Part shown: positions 32,954 through 41,151 of the stretch, in pieces
Layout of the letters: every line of letters begins with the position of its first letter
How positions within the stretch are numbered: the first letter of the stretch is position 1
From: an uncultured Campylobacter sp.
GTDB taxonomy: Bacteria; Campylobacterota; Campylobacteria; Campylobacterales; Campylobacteraceae
Length of the DNA: 53,339 bases
Direction of reading: 5' to 3'
NCBI RefSeq assembly: GCF_938017705.1
Contig: NZ_CALIIS010000005.1
Span: 1-53,339 of the forward strand
Notes under the pieces: model-generated
Told to the model about the DNA's origin: nothing
The model's database searches: none
Seen by the model: the letters and a program-made list of their open reading frames with translations, nothing else
Translations under genes and position numbers: made by a program

Positions 32954-33781
32954 TTATTCGGCCTTGGCCGCATCCCACGCAAGGATCGTCTTACCCTCGG
33001 CGTCGGTAGCCACGTCGCCCATGCCCATGATGTTGTAGCCGCAGTCGACGTAGTGCACCTCGCCCGTCACGCCGCTAGCTAGGTCGCTGAGTAGATACAT
33101 CGCGCTTTTGCCGACGTCTTGCGTCGTGACGTTGCGCTTGAGCGGCGCGTTGATCTCGTTATAGCGCAAAATCATCCTAAAGTCGCCGATACCGCTTGCG
33201 GCAAGCGTCTTGATCGGACCCGCGCTGATAGCGTTTACGCGGATACCGCGCGTGCCAAGATCGTGAGCGAGGTAGCGCACGGAGCTTTCAAGCGCCGCTT
33301 TTGCGACGCCCATAACGTTGTAGTGAGGCACGAATTTCGGCCCTCCGAGGTAGGTTAGAGTTAGCACCGAGCCACCCTCTTTTAGCACCGGCAGCACCGC
33401 GCGCGTGAGGCTCAGTAGCGAATACACGCTCGTGCCCATCGCGATATCAAACGCCTCTTTTGTAGTATTTACAAACTCGCCTTCAAGCGCTTCTTTGGGC
33501 GCATAGGCCACTGCGTGCACGACGAAATCTATCTCGCCAAGGTCTGCTTTGATGTGATCCGCAAGCCCGTCTAAGTGAGCTGGGTTGTTTACGTCAAGCT
33601 CATAGACGAATTTGCTTCCAAACTCCTCCGCGATCGGCTCTACGCGTTTTTTCAGCGCGTCGTTTAGGTAGGTAAACGCCATCTGCGCGCCCTGCGCGTG
33701 ACAAGCTTCGGCGATGCCGTAAGCGATGGATTTGGCGTTAGCGACGCCGACGATGAGGCCCTTTTTTCCTTTTAAAATCAT
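32954..33781 (-). CDS. fabI: enoyl-[acyl-carrier-protein] reductase (NADH)
   Basis: A 275-residue SDR-type enzyme for the last reduction of each fatty-acid elongation cycle. Seen: GKKGLIVGVANAKSIAYGIA for NADH binding, HAVAYAPKEAL, TYLGGPKFVPHYNVMGVAK with the catalytic Tyr and Lys (here Y-x6-K), NAISAGPIKTLAASGI and YVDCGYNIMGMG at the C-terminus. It is the usual target of triclosan-type inhibitors. It lies downstream of tpiA as in C. jejuni but separated by about 400 bases of structured DNA. Confidence 0.95.
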   Translation of the reverse strand: MILKGKKGLIVGVANAKSIAYGIAEACHAQGAQMAFTYLNDALKKRVEPIAEEFGSKFVYELDVNNPAHLDGLADHIKADLGEIDFVVHAVAYAPKEALEGEFVNTTKEAFDIAMGTSVYSLLSLTRAVLPVLKEGGSVLTLTYLGGPKFVPHYNVMGVAKAALESSVRYLAHDLGTRGIRVNAISAGPIKTLAASGIGDFRMILRYNEINAPLKRNVTTQDVGKSAMYLLSDLASGVTGEVHYVDCGYNIMGMGDVATDAEGKTILAWDAAKAE

Positions 33782-34188
33782 TATTTCTCCTTTCTAATTT
33801 TGCTTGGCTTTTGAGCGCTTTTTGGCGATTTTGTTAAAATTTTGCTCGGCAGACTATATGTCTAGCCTACGCAAAATTTTAACTGCAAAGCCCCAAAAAT
33901 CATCTCAAAATCCTTCGCAATTTGACTTAAAAATTGCAATTCAAATTTGAACCCAAATTTGATAGCGGCAGTATCGCAAAGCTAGACTAGGCGACTTAAA
34001 ATTTTGCAACTTAAATTTGAAGTCAATCGCCGTCAAAACGCAAATCGACAAGCGGAAATATCGCTAGGCGAATTTAAATGTTTTCTACTTCGCTACACTT
34101 GTAGCTATAAATAGAAGAAGTAAATTTCGTCCCAAGACTAGGCATATAGCCTGTCGCAGGGCGAAATTTACAAAATCATTTAAAGACG
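33782..34188. other. gene-free structured intergenic region
   Basis: No gene is visible. It holds a perfect 13-bp inverted repeat (33833-33845 with 33871-33883, GTTAAAATTTTGC) with an inner AGAC/GTCT hairpin. A second 10-bp repeat (34120-34129 with 34162-34171, GTAAATTTCG), extended by CCC/GGG, also has an inner AGGC/GCCT hairpin. Both share the plan of long AAATTT-core arms round a small inner stem. The first lies in the fabI leader, the second just after the tpiA stop. They may be terminator or leader structures, or a small RNA. Confidence 0.5.
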
Positions 34189-34884
34189 TCAGCGAGATGA
34201 CGCGCTAATAAGTTCCAAAAAGCTAGAGGCGTCCCAGCTCGCCGTACCCACTAGCACCCCGTCGCAACCTCTTATCGCGCAAATTTTTGCGATATTTTCA
34301 GCATTTACGCTGCCTCCGTAAAGTAGAGGTGCTGAGCTTTTGGTGCCTAAAAACTTCAGCATTCTTTCGATTTGCTCGCACTGCGCACTTCTGCCCGTAC
34401 CGATCGCCCAGACGGGCTCGTAGGCTAGTACTAAGCTCGGATATTTCAGATCGATACCATCAAGCTGTGTCGCTACAAACTCCTCGCTGCGGTTTTGCGC
34501 AAATGCCGCCTCATCCTCGCCGACGCAAAAGACGATGCGCCAGCCCTGCGCTGCGGCAAAACTGAATTTCTCTCTTATCAGCTCCGCGCTCTCGCCCAAA
34601 ATGGCGCGCCGCTCGCTGTGACCGATAAGAACGGTTTTGATGTCAAATTCCGCCAGCATATCACCGCCGATCTCACCCGTAAAGCTGCCGTGCGCGGCAG
34701 GATAGAAATTTTGCGCACCTTGAGTAAAATTTTTCACTTTCGCGCAAAATGCGCTAGCGGGAGGAAAAACTAAAATTTCATCCTCGCGCGAAATTCCGCC
34801 CGCTAAGCCTTCATCTAAAGCTTTAGCGTACCGCTCAAAACTAGCGCGAGTATGGTTGCATTTAAGATTCGCTGCCAGTATCAT
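34189..34884 (-). CDS. tpiA: triosephosphate isomerase
   Basis: A 231-residue TIM-barrel enzyme converting dihydroxyacetone phosphate and glyceraldehyde 3-phosphate. Catalytic residues are visible: the lysine of ANLKCNHT, the histidine of LIGHSERRA and the glutamate of AYEPVWAIGTG; LLYGGSVN binds phosphate. It is slightly shorter than the usual ~250 residues, as in other Campylobacter. ATG 34884 overlaps the pgk TGA with GGAG five bases upstream; a GTG one codon earlier is less likely. Part of the gapA-pgk-tpiA unit. Confidence 0.95.
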   Translation of the reverse strand: MILAANLKCNHTRASFERYAKALDEGLAGGISREDEILVFPPASAFCAKVKNFTQGAQNFYPAAHGSFTGEIGGDMLAEFDIKTVLIGHSERRAILGESAELIREKFSFAAAQGWRIVFCVGEDEAAFAQNRSEEFVATQLDGIDLKYPSLVLAYEPVWAIGTGRSAQCEQIERMLKFLGTKSSAPLLYGGSVNAENIAKICAIRGCDGVLVGTASWDASSFLELISASSR

Positions 34885-36092
34885 CACAGCTCCGTTTTAG
34901 CAGTAAGCACTCGCACGCCCGGCAGCTCCTTGCCCTCGATGAGTTCTAAGCTCGCGCCGCCTCCGGTAGAAATAAAAGTCATATCGTCGGCGTTGCCAGC
35001 GCGTTCGACGACATCTGCGGTATCGCCGCCGCCCACTACGGTCGTGGCGTCGCTATCTGCGATCGCGTGCGATATATACAGGCTGCCGCGAGCGAATTTA
35101 TCGATCTCAAAAACCCCCATCGGTCCGTTCCACCAGATCGTTTGTGCATCGTCTAGGGCTTCTTTAAAAAGCGCTACGGTCGCAGGCCCGATATCTAGCC
35201 CCATCCAATCGCTTGGAATTTCTTGGACGGTAACCTTTTTTGTAACGGCATCTTGCGAGCATTGCGGAGCTGCGACGGCATCGACGGGGATATAAATTTT
35301 AACCCCAAGCTCGCGAGCATTGCGGAGAATATTTTTTGCTTCCTCGATTAGATCCTCTTCGAGCAAAGATTTGCCGATGTCATATCCGACGGCTTTTAAA
35401 AACGTAAACGCCATGCCGCCTCCGATGATGAGCTTATCGACTTTAGGAAGTAAATTCTTAAGCGCCTGAAGCTTGCCGCTTACTTTGCTGCCGCCCGTTA
35501 CGGCTACGAAAGGACGCGCAGGATCTTTAATAAGGTCTTTAGCAAATTTTATCTCTTTTAGCAGCAAAAATCCCGCCGCTTTGTGTGCCTCATCGTAGAA
35601 TTTCGTAATCGCCTCTACCGAAGCATGCGCGCGGTGGCATACACCAAAAGCGTCGTTGATATAAAATTCCGCGTAGCTCGCAAGCCTCTTAGCTAGTGCT
35701 TCGTCGTTTTTGCTCTCGCCCTTTTCGAAGCGCAGATTATCTAGCAAAAGCACTTCGCCCTTTTTAAGCGAATTTACCGCAGCTCCAGCTTCCTCGCCCG
35801 CGACATCAGAGACAAATTTTATCTCGCGCTCCAAAAGCCTAGATAGCCTCTTTACCACAGGCTTTAGGCTAAGTCTTTCTTCGTATCCGTTTTTCGGGCG
35901 TCCTAAGTGGCTGGCTAAAATTACCGCGCAGCCCTCGTCTAAGCAATATTTAATCGTAGGGATAGACGAACGGATGCGACGATCGTCCGTAATATTACAA
36001 AACTCATCCATAGGCACGTTAAAATCGCACCTGATAAAAACGCGCGCGCCGTCTTTAAATTTCAAATCTTTAATCGAAAGAATTTCGCCCAT
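34884..36092 (-). CDS. pgk: phosphoglycerate kinase
   Basis: A 402-residue glycolytic/gluconeogenic kinase that exchanges phosphate between 1,3-bisphosphoglycerate and ADP. Seen: VFIRCDFNVPMDE, ASHLGRPKNGYEE, LLDNLRFEKGE, FVAVTGGSKVSGKLQALKN and the nucleotide loop VVGGGDTADVVE near the end. The start at ATG 36092 has AAGGA six bases upstream and lies one base after the gapA stop; the longer frame overlapping gapA is not supported. Confidence 0.96.
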   Translation of the reverse strand: MGEILSIKDLKFKDGARVFIRCDFNVPMDEFCNITDDRRIRSSIPTIKYCLDEGCAVILASHLGRPKNGYEERLSLKPVVKRLSRLLEREIKFVSDVAGEEAGAAVNSLKKGEVLLLDNLRFEKGESKNDEALAKRLASYAEFYINDAFGVCHRAHASVEAITKFYDEAHKAAGFLLLKEIKFAKDLIKDPARPFVAVTGGSKVSGKLQALKNLLPKVDKLIIGGGMAFTFLKAVGYDIGKSLLEEDLIEEAKNILRNARELGVKIYIPVDAVAAPQCSQDAVTKKVTVQEIPSDWMGLDIGPATVALFKEALDDAQTIWWNGPMGVFEIDKFARGSLYISHAIADSDATTVVGGGDTADVVERAGNADDMTFISTGGGASLELIEGKELPGVRVLTAKTEL

Positions 36093-36093
36093 C

Positions 36094-37098
36094 TTATTTC
36101 CTTCTTTTTGCCGCATATAAGGCTAAATCTATGAGGCGCTCGCTATATCCCCACTCGTTGTCATACCAGCTCATCACTTTTATCAGATTGCCGTCAATTA
36201 CCTGCGTGCAGTCGCTAGCTACGATGCTGGAGTATTCTGAAGTACAAAAATCACTGCTGACACGGCTATCGTCGTCTACGAGCAAAATTCCTTTCATCTC
36301 TTTAGAGGCATAGCGGCGGAAAATTTCGTTTAGCTCCTCGGCGCTCGTCTGCTTGCGCGTTAGCACCGTTAGATCAACCATCGATACGTTAGCTACCGGC
36401 ACGCGTACAGATTGTCCGTGCATCTTACCGCTTAGCTGCGGAAGTACCTTACTAATCGCTTTTGCCGCACCCGTCGTGGTCGGAGCGATATTAAGAGCCG
36501 CAGCGCGTGAACGGCGAAAGTCCTTAGCTTTTACATCGACTAGGCTCTGTCCGTGCGTATAGGCATGAATCGTCGTCATCAGACCCTTTTCGATACCAAG
36601 CTCATCGTCTAGAATTTTTGCAATCGGAGCCAGGCCGTTAGTGGTGCAGCTAGCGTTTGAGATGACGCGTTGTCCTGCATAAGCGCCCTCATTAACGCCG
36701 ATTACAAAAGTGGGCGTATCATCCTTGGCAGGCGCGCTCATTACGACTACGCCGATACCGTTATCTATGAACGGCTTGCATTTTTCGCTCGTTAAAAACG
36801 CACCAGTACATTCAAGCACAGCTTCTGCACCATCGCCTGCAAAATCAAGCTCCGCAGGCTCTCTGGTGGAATAGACGCGGATCTTTTTGCCGTCTACGGC
36901 TATGCATTCGTCGCTTAGAATTTCTACTTTTTTACGAAATTCGCCGTGAACCGTGTCGTATTGAAGCAGGTATCTCGTAAGCTCGCGCTTAGCGGTATCG
37001 TTGATCGCCACAAGCTCCACATCGTCCCTGCTTAGCGCAATTCTAGCCGCGCACCTACCGATCCTTCCAAAGCCGTTAATTGCGATTTTTACTGCCAT
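36094..37098 (-). CDS. gapA: glyceraldehyde-3-phosphate dehydrogenase
   Basis: A 334-residue NAD-dependent enzyme. N-terminal INGFGRIGRCAARIAL binds NAD; SNASCTTNGLAPIAK carries the catalytic cysteine; the phosphate and substrate sites lie in TTIHAYTHGQSLVD and RAAALNIAPTTTGAAKA; WYDNEWGYSERL closes the active site. AAGGAG precedes the ATG. First gene of gapA-pgk-tpiA-fabI, the order known in C. jejuni. The upstream gap is shared with a divergent lipoprotein gene. Confidence 0.96.
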   Translation of the reverse strand: MAVKIAINGFGRIGRCAARIALSRDDVELVAINDTAKRELTRYLLQYDTVHGEFRKKVEILSDECIAVDGKKIRVYSTREPAELDFAGDGAEAVLECTGAFLTSEKCKPFIDNGIGVVVMSAPAKDDTPTFVIGVNEGAYAGQRVISNASCTTNGLAPIAKILDDELGIEKGLMTTIHAYTHGQSLVDVKAKDFRRSRAAALNIAPTTTGAAKAISKVLPQLSGKMHGQSVRVPVANVSMVDLTVLTRKQTSAEELNEIFRRYASKEMKGILLVDDDSRVSSDFCTSEYSSIVASDCTQVIDGNLIKVMSWYDNEWGYSERLIDLALYAAKRRK

Positions 37099-37202
37099 AA
37101 GGTTCTCCTTATTTGGGATGTTTTCAGCTAGAATTTTACTAAATTTGGGTTAATCTTTGATTAAATAAAAAGTCGCGAAATCTAGGATTTACTTTTTGGC
37201 TA

Positions 37203-37208
37203 TATAAT
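37203..37208 (+). promoter_or_regulatory. lipoprotein gene promoter -10 box
   Basis: TATAAT preceded by TTTTTGGCTA, a good Campylobacter-type vegetative promoter, 28 bases before the ATG at 37237. Confidence 0.6.
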
Positions 37209-37236
37209 TCGCGAACTTTTTTTTAAAGGAGAAAAA

Positions 37237-37614
37237 ATGAGACGAATTGTATTCTCGTCATTAGCGGCAATCGCGATTTTAAGCGGATGCAACCAACCTA
37301 AGGCCGATACGGCTCCGCAGCAAAAGCAAGAGTCTGTAGCGCACACGATCGTATTTCTGCTAGGAGAGACCGGGGATAAGCGCATCAGCCTTAGCTCGAA
37401 CGATATGTTCGCAACGGGCGTGTTAACCGACGAAAAAGGTAAAAAGCATAATCTTAAACGCGCTGCTTCCGCAAGCGGTATAATGCTTACTAACGCCGAA
37501 GGCATCGAGCTTCTTTTCAAACGCGGAGAGGGAGTGTATACACCGGGAAAAGGCAAGAAGGATATTCCGGTAACCTACACCGAGCACGAGCACAAAAGCG
37601 GCGAAATGATGTAG
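37237..37614 (+). CDS. MliC/PliC-like lipoprotein (putative lysozyme inhibitor)
   Basis: A 125-residue protein with a lipoprotein signal (RRIVFSSLAAIAILSGC; Cys 18 after LSG). The mature part reads TIVFLLGETGDKRISLSSND, then LKRAASASGIMLTNAEGIEL and LLFKRGEGVYT, which matches the general plan of the MliC family (a SASGxxY-like segment then a WxKG-like turn). MliC proteins block c-type lysozymes in the envelope. Here the tyrosine of SASGARY is replaced (SASGIML), so activity is uncertain. AAAGGAG precedes the ATG; it is probably a single-gene unit ended by the hairpin at 37622. Confidence 0.6.
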   Translation: MRRIVFSSLAAIAILSGCNQPKADTAPQQKQESVAHTIVFLLGETGDKRISLSSNDMFATGVLTDEKGKKHNLKRAASASGIMLTNAEGIELLFKRGEGVYTPGKGKKDIPVTYTEHEHKSGEMM

Positions 37615-37621
37615 CCGCGGC

Positions 37622-37665
37622 GGGGCTAAATTTAAGCGCCCGAAAAGCGAATTAAATTTAGCCCC
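37622..37665 (+). terminator. 14-bp inverted repeat, probable terminator
   Basis: GGGGCTAAATTTAA (37622-37635) and TTAAATTTAGCCCC (37652-37665) pair perfectly, followed by TCGTTTCTCATTT. It sits directly after the lipoprotein gene. The remaining ~330 bases to 37994 show no gene. Confidence 0.6.
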
Positions 37666-37994
37666 TCGTTTCTCATTTCAGCTTCTTTATCCATAGCAAA
37701 ATTTAACTCTCGTTTCGGTCTCTTTGATTTGTGATGAAATTTAATCTTTGTGTTTTCACTTCTTTCATCTACACAAATTGAGCTTTTTTGCGAATTTAAG
37801 TTTGTGCTCACTGAAAGCAAGCTCCGCAAGCCCGAAATCCCTAAATTTTACAAAATACCCATTTGATCTGCGCTTTACCAGCGAATTTTTTTGATTTTCA
37901 ACCGAATTTCACTTCAAATTCGCTAAACTGCGCTGAAATTTTAGCAGGCCGGTGCAAATACGGCACAAAATAGATCATTTAGTGAGATTGCCGC

Positions 37995-38438
37995 ATGGAT
38001 AGCGTTAAATTTTACCTAAACGATTACGAAATTGAGGGTGAAAGCTTTACCGAAGTCGTCGTTGCGATAAACGGCGAGCCCCTGCTTGAGCTGATTAAAC
38101 GGCGCGAGCAAAGCTTTGCGGCGAAAGAGGGGCAAGCTAGCATCGCGGGAAGCTACGCCTACTTAAACTTGATCGATTTTGAGGAGCTATTTTTACGTGT
38201 GGCGCTTGAAGCCGATTTGGCGCAAGATGAGCGAGATGTCGTTCTACTGGGCTGTCCGTGCGGGATCTGGAGCTGCTGGTATCTCGCGCTTAGGGTTAAA
38301 TTTGAAACGGAGACGGTTAAGCTTTACGAGTTTAAAAACCTGCGCCGCAAAGATTGGCAGTATGGGCTTGAGTTTAAATTTGACCGCGTGAGCTTTGTGA
38401 GCGAAATTTCTAAAATCGCCTCTTTTAATAAGCTCTAA
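37995..38438 (+). CDS. unknown protein with GCPCGIWSCW motif
   Basis: A 147-residue soluble protein. It reads as a real gene: sensible composition, and a pattern seen in small uncharacterised bacterial proteins, LLGCPCGIWSCWYLALRVKF followed by an aromatic-rich strand and EFKFDRVSFVSEI (an F-D-R-x-x-[YF] end). The three cysteines could bind a metal. I cannot name a function; some relatives of this pattern sit in toxin-immunity neighbourhoods. The ribosome site is weak (GTGAG). It stands alone between a hairpin and the barstar gene, which ends facing it. Confidence 0.65.
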   Translation: MDSVKFYLNDYEIEGESFTEVVVAINGEPLLELIKRREQSFAAKEGQASIAGSYAYLNLIDFEELFLRVALEADLAQDERDVVLLGCPCGIWSCWYLALRVKFETETVKLYEFKNLRRKDWQYGLEFKFDRVSFVSEISKIASFNKL

Positions 38439-38538
38439 AATTCAGTAAATTTTAAGAGCACGCTCGAAACTGCGCCGAAACAAACCTATCTTTGCCTCGG
38501 CAAAATTTAGCTTTGAGATGACGAGGGCGCCGCAAAAC

Positions 38539-38820
38539 TCATAGCATTAAAATATTCGCCTCGCCGCTGCGCAAAACATCCAGCAAAATATCATAAAATT
38601 TGCCCAGCCTTAGCTTTAAAATTCCGCCCCTTTTGATGACGACTAAGACCTGCCCGCCTCGCTCGCCCAGCGCGTCGTAGAGCGCGTCTAAATTTGCGAC
38701 GTATTCTGGCTCGAAATTTAGCGCTGCGGCAAATAGCGCGAAAATTTGATCTTTGCGCCTAATCTTTGCGCCGTCGATGATGATCTTTGCGGCGCTGCGC
38801 GTTTTAAAATTTAAGCTCAT
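38539..38820 (-). CDS. barstar-family ribonuclease inhibitor
   Basis: A 93-residue protein of the barstar family. It reads MSLNFKTRSAAKIIIDGAKI, then FALFAAALNFEPEYVANLDA followed by LYDALGE; the NLDALYDAL helix is the surface that plugs the barnase active site. ATG 38820 overlaps the stop of the ribonuclease gene by ATGA, so inhibitor and enzyme are coupled, as expected for self-protection. The open frame runs 40 codons further up, but those overlap the ribonuclease and are not supported. Confidence 0.85.
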   Translation of the reverse strand: MSLNFKTRSAAKIIIDGAKIRRKDQIFALFAAALNFEPEYVANLDALYDALGERGGQVLVVIKRGGILKLRLGKFYDILLDVLRSGEANILML

Positions 38821-39593
38821 TGTACGCGCTCGAAGCTTTCGTAATGATCGGCGGTGTAGAAGATCAGCCCGTCGTTTGAAAATATCAGCCGTTTCGCGCT
38901 GCGCGGGCCACCGCGATACTCGATATCGCACTCGCGCCAAATCCGCCCCTTTTTATCAGGCAGCCTGCGCTCGAAATTGCCGAAACGATCGCCGCCTATG
39001 CTTTTGCCGCGCGCGTATCGCCACAGATCGCCGCCCTGCCAGCCGAGCTCACCGGCCTGCTTTTTCGTGATAAAATTTTGCGGCAAAGAGCCCGTACGGC
39101 GGATATGAGCGCTCACGCACTCCCTGCTTATGCAGGGCTCGTCCGCGAGCTGATTTTTAGAATTTTCGGCGGGATTTTGCGAGTTTGAAGCTTCGTAATC
39201 TGCGCTGCTCCGCCTGTGGATATCCGCCTCATCTTTAGAATTTGCCTCGGCGGGCTCGTTTGCTTGCGGATGAGATTTTAAATCTCCTAGATCCGCCCCG
39301 CGCCCTGTCCCGCCGTCTGCGCTTCTTGCGCCGTCTATATTCGTGCTATATGCGCCCTTTTCGCCGCTCTCATCTTTTGCACCGGCGCCACTTGCAGGAT
39401 TTTGTGAGCTTGAAATTTTACGATCGGCGCCGTTTTTTGAATTTTGCACGCCGCTTTTACGCGACGCAGCATCCAGGGTTTTGGAGGTAAAAACCCGCTC
39501 ATCTTTAGCCGCGGAGCCGCGCGAATTGGAGATAAAATTTAGCGCCAAAAGAAGTGCTGCAAAAATTGCGAGCGGGATCAGCTTTTTTGCCAC
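38817..39593 (-). CDS. barnase-type ribonuclease with N-terminal membrane or signal segment
   Basis: A 258-residue protein. Residues ~1-22 are MAKKLIPLAIFAALLLALNF, a signal or anchor. Residues ~25-155 are a low-complexity linker (NSKNG, SSSQNPASG, NSQNPAENSKN). The C-terminal ~100 residues match barnase: LPQNFITKKQAGELGW, GKSIGGDRFGNFERRLP, GRIWRECDIEYRGGPRS, AKRLIFSNDG and FYTADHYESF. The barnase catalytic set (K27, E73, R83, R87, H102) is present. The GTG 39593 start has AGAGG six bases upstream, just after the DedA stop. Probably an exported RNase toxin neutralised inside by the downstream barstar. Confidence 0.85.
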   Translation of the reverse strand: MAKKLIPLAIFAALLLALNFISNSRGSAAKDERVFTSKTLDAASRKSGVQNSKNGADRKISSSQNPASGAGAKDESGEKGAYSTNIDGARSADGGTGRGADLGDLKSHPQANEPAEANSKDEADIHRRSSADYEASNSQNPAENSKNQLADEPCISRECVSAHIRRTGSLPQNFITKKQAGELGWQGGDLWRYARGKSIGGDRFGNFERRLPDKKGRIWRECDIEYRGGPRSAKRLIFSNDGLIFYTADHYESFERVQ

Positions 39594-39595
39594 CG

Positions 39596-40159
39596 CTAGC
39601 CTCTTTTGCGCGTGGCGAAGCGAAAATAGAGCACGATCGCCGCTACTATCGCGCCTAGAGCCAGCGGAGCGATCCACGGCGCGTCCTTAATGTGCACATA
39701 GAGCTCGCGCACGAAATCGCCCGCGTAGTAGCTCAGTAACCCCACCACAAGCGCCCAAATAAGCGAGCTTACGGCATTGATGACGCTAAATTTTAAAAAT
39801 GAATATTTTGTGATACCGATCGCGATCGGCACGAGGGTTTTGAGGCCGTAGATAAATTTTTTGATTAAAATTATACGGTCGCCGTATTTACGAAATAAAA
39901 TCTGCGCCAAAGCGAGGTTTCGGCGCTGTTTGCGCAGATATGGCATGATCTCTTTTTTATTGTAGCGGCTTACTAAAAACAGCCCCGAATCGCCTATGAA
40001 GTTCGATATGCAGGCGATTACGATGCATAAGACGATATTGAGCTCGCCGGCTGAGCTTAGCACGCCCGCCGCCGCAAGCGCCAAAAATCCTCCGCCCAGC
40101 GAATATAAAAACAGTATCAGATACCCCCACGTATGGAGGTTTTCAAACATCGACTCCAT
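39596..40159 (-). CDS. DedA family membrane protein
   Basis: A 187-residue inner-membrane protein of the DedA/SNARE-associated family, implicated in lipid carrier (including undecaprenyl phosphate) or phospholipid flipping. Seen: LHTWGYLILFLYSLGGGF, IACISNFIGDSGLFLVSRY, then FRKYGDRIILIKKFIYGLKT, matching the family pattern FxxxGxxxxxxxRFIPxxR in reduced form, and a C-terminal helix with FRFATRKRG. ATG 40159 has AAGGA five bases upstream. The barnase gene begins three bases after its stop. Confidence 0.85.
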   Translation of the reverse strand: MESMFENLHTWGYLILFLYSLGGGFLALAAAGVLSSAGELNIVLCIVIACISNFIGDSGLFLVSRYNKKEIMPYLRKQRRNLALAQILFRKYGDRIILIKKFIYGLKTLVPIAIGITKYSFLKFSVINAVSSLIWALVVGLLSYYAGDFVRELYVHIKDAPWIAPLALGAIVAAIVLYFRFATRKRG

Positions 40160-40553
40160 CAAATCCTTTCATAAAATTCTATTAAATTTTAGGTTTTAAA
40201 TTTCAAAATTTCGAGGCTTTTATGCGCCGAAATTCCGCTGCGACAAAATTTATTAGCATACGCTCTTTTGATTTTGCGGGCTTGCGACGCGGCAGCTAAA
40301 TTTAAAGCTCTAAATTTACACACGACGAGCAGGCAAATTCCACGTTTTGCGATGGCTACCGCATAAAGCTCGATCTGCACGACTTAAAGGCTCGTACGAA
40401 GCTAAATTTAGAAAAACGCTAAGTTAAAATTTGCAAAGTTTCGCAAGCAAGCGGCGCTAAATTTTATAAACGTTTAAATTTAGCCTGCTATCGTCGGACT
40501 AAATTTCGGCTAAATTTGGCCGCCGAAGCGCGCACAGGCTATGTTCTTTAAAA
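40160..40553. other. intergenic region rich in AAATTT
   Basis: No convincing gene. A minus-strand open frame (40189-40380) lacks a ribosome site and family features. Between about 40400 and 40520 there are six AAATTT hexamers, most preceded by GCT or ACT, showing that RAATTY enrichment also occurs outside genes. Confidence 0.5.
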
Positions 40554-41141
40554 TCAATATCCGCCCTCCGCGCCGATTATGCGCATCAAAAACGCGTAGC
40601 CGTCGCTGTTTGGATCAAAAGCGCGATCGTTTTTAGTCTCCAGCACCGAGCCGCCCAGGCTCACGCCAGCGAATAATCCACCCTTGTTCGTAAAGACGTA
40701 CATATCCTGATTTAGCACGTCCAGTGCGCCCGAATCCGCGCTGTAATTGCCCGCGACCGCCGTCGCATCGCCTGAGAGCGTGATTTGGGATTTTCGCATC
40801 TTTTCGATCACGTCGTCGTTCATCACGAAAATGACTAGGTAGTTATCCTCGTAGCCGATCTGAAGTCCGATGCTGGCGCTGCTGATCTCTGCGCCGCTTA
40901 CGCTGCGCGCGCCGTCGTTATTGTAGATGATGATCCCCTCGCCGTACATTCCGCCTATGATGAAGCCCAGCTTTTTGACGCTCGGAAAGATCACTATCGC
41001 GCGGGCTTGCTGCGCTAGATATTTGTACTGCGAGTTTGTGCGCATTACCGACGAATAGGCGCTTGCGCTGTTGATGATGAGCTCATCATCGGCAAATGCC
41101 GCGTTAAAAAGCAAAAATAAAGCGATTATAAATTTTTTCAT
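40554..41141 (-). CDS. SYLF-domain (YSC84-like) lipid-binding protein
   Basis: A 195-residue exported protein. Signal peptide MKKFIIALFLLFNAAFA is followed by the SYLF domain: RAIVIFPSVKKLGFIIGGMY, GEGIIIYNNDG, ISSASIGLQIGYEDNYLVIF and a late segment with MYVFTNKGGLFAGVSLGGSV. SYLF domains bind phosphoinositides in eukaryotes; bacterial members are periplasmic with unclear roles. AAGGAG precedes the ATG, ten bases after the rny stop, so it is probably co-transcribed with rny. Confidence 0.88.
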   Translation of the reverse strand: MKKFIIALFLLFNAAFADDELIINSASAYSSVMRTNSQYKYLAQQARAIVIFPSVKKLGFIIGGMYGEGIIIYNNDGARSVSGAEISSASIGLQIGYEDNYLVIFVMNDDVIEKMRKSQITLSGDATAVAGNYSADSGALDVLNQDMYVFTNKGGLFAGVSLGGSVLETKNDRAFDPNSDGYAFLMRIIGAEGGY

Positions 41142-41151
41142 TTCACACTCC

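Noticed and set aside
32727..32978. Separate 83-codon gene overlapping the end of fabI
   Set aside because: Its second half is out of frame with the better continuation; it is treated as the first part of the frameshifted gene at 32587-32930.
40189..40380. 63-codon minus-strand frame upstream of dedA
   Set aside because: No ribosome site, no family signal, and composition like the surrounding spacer.
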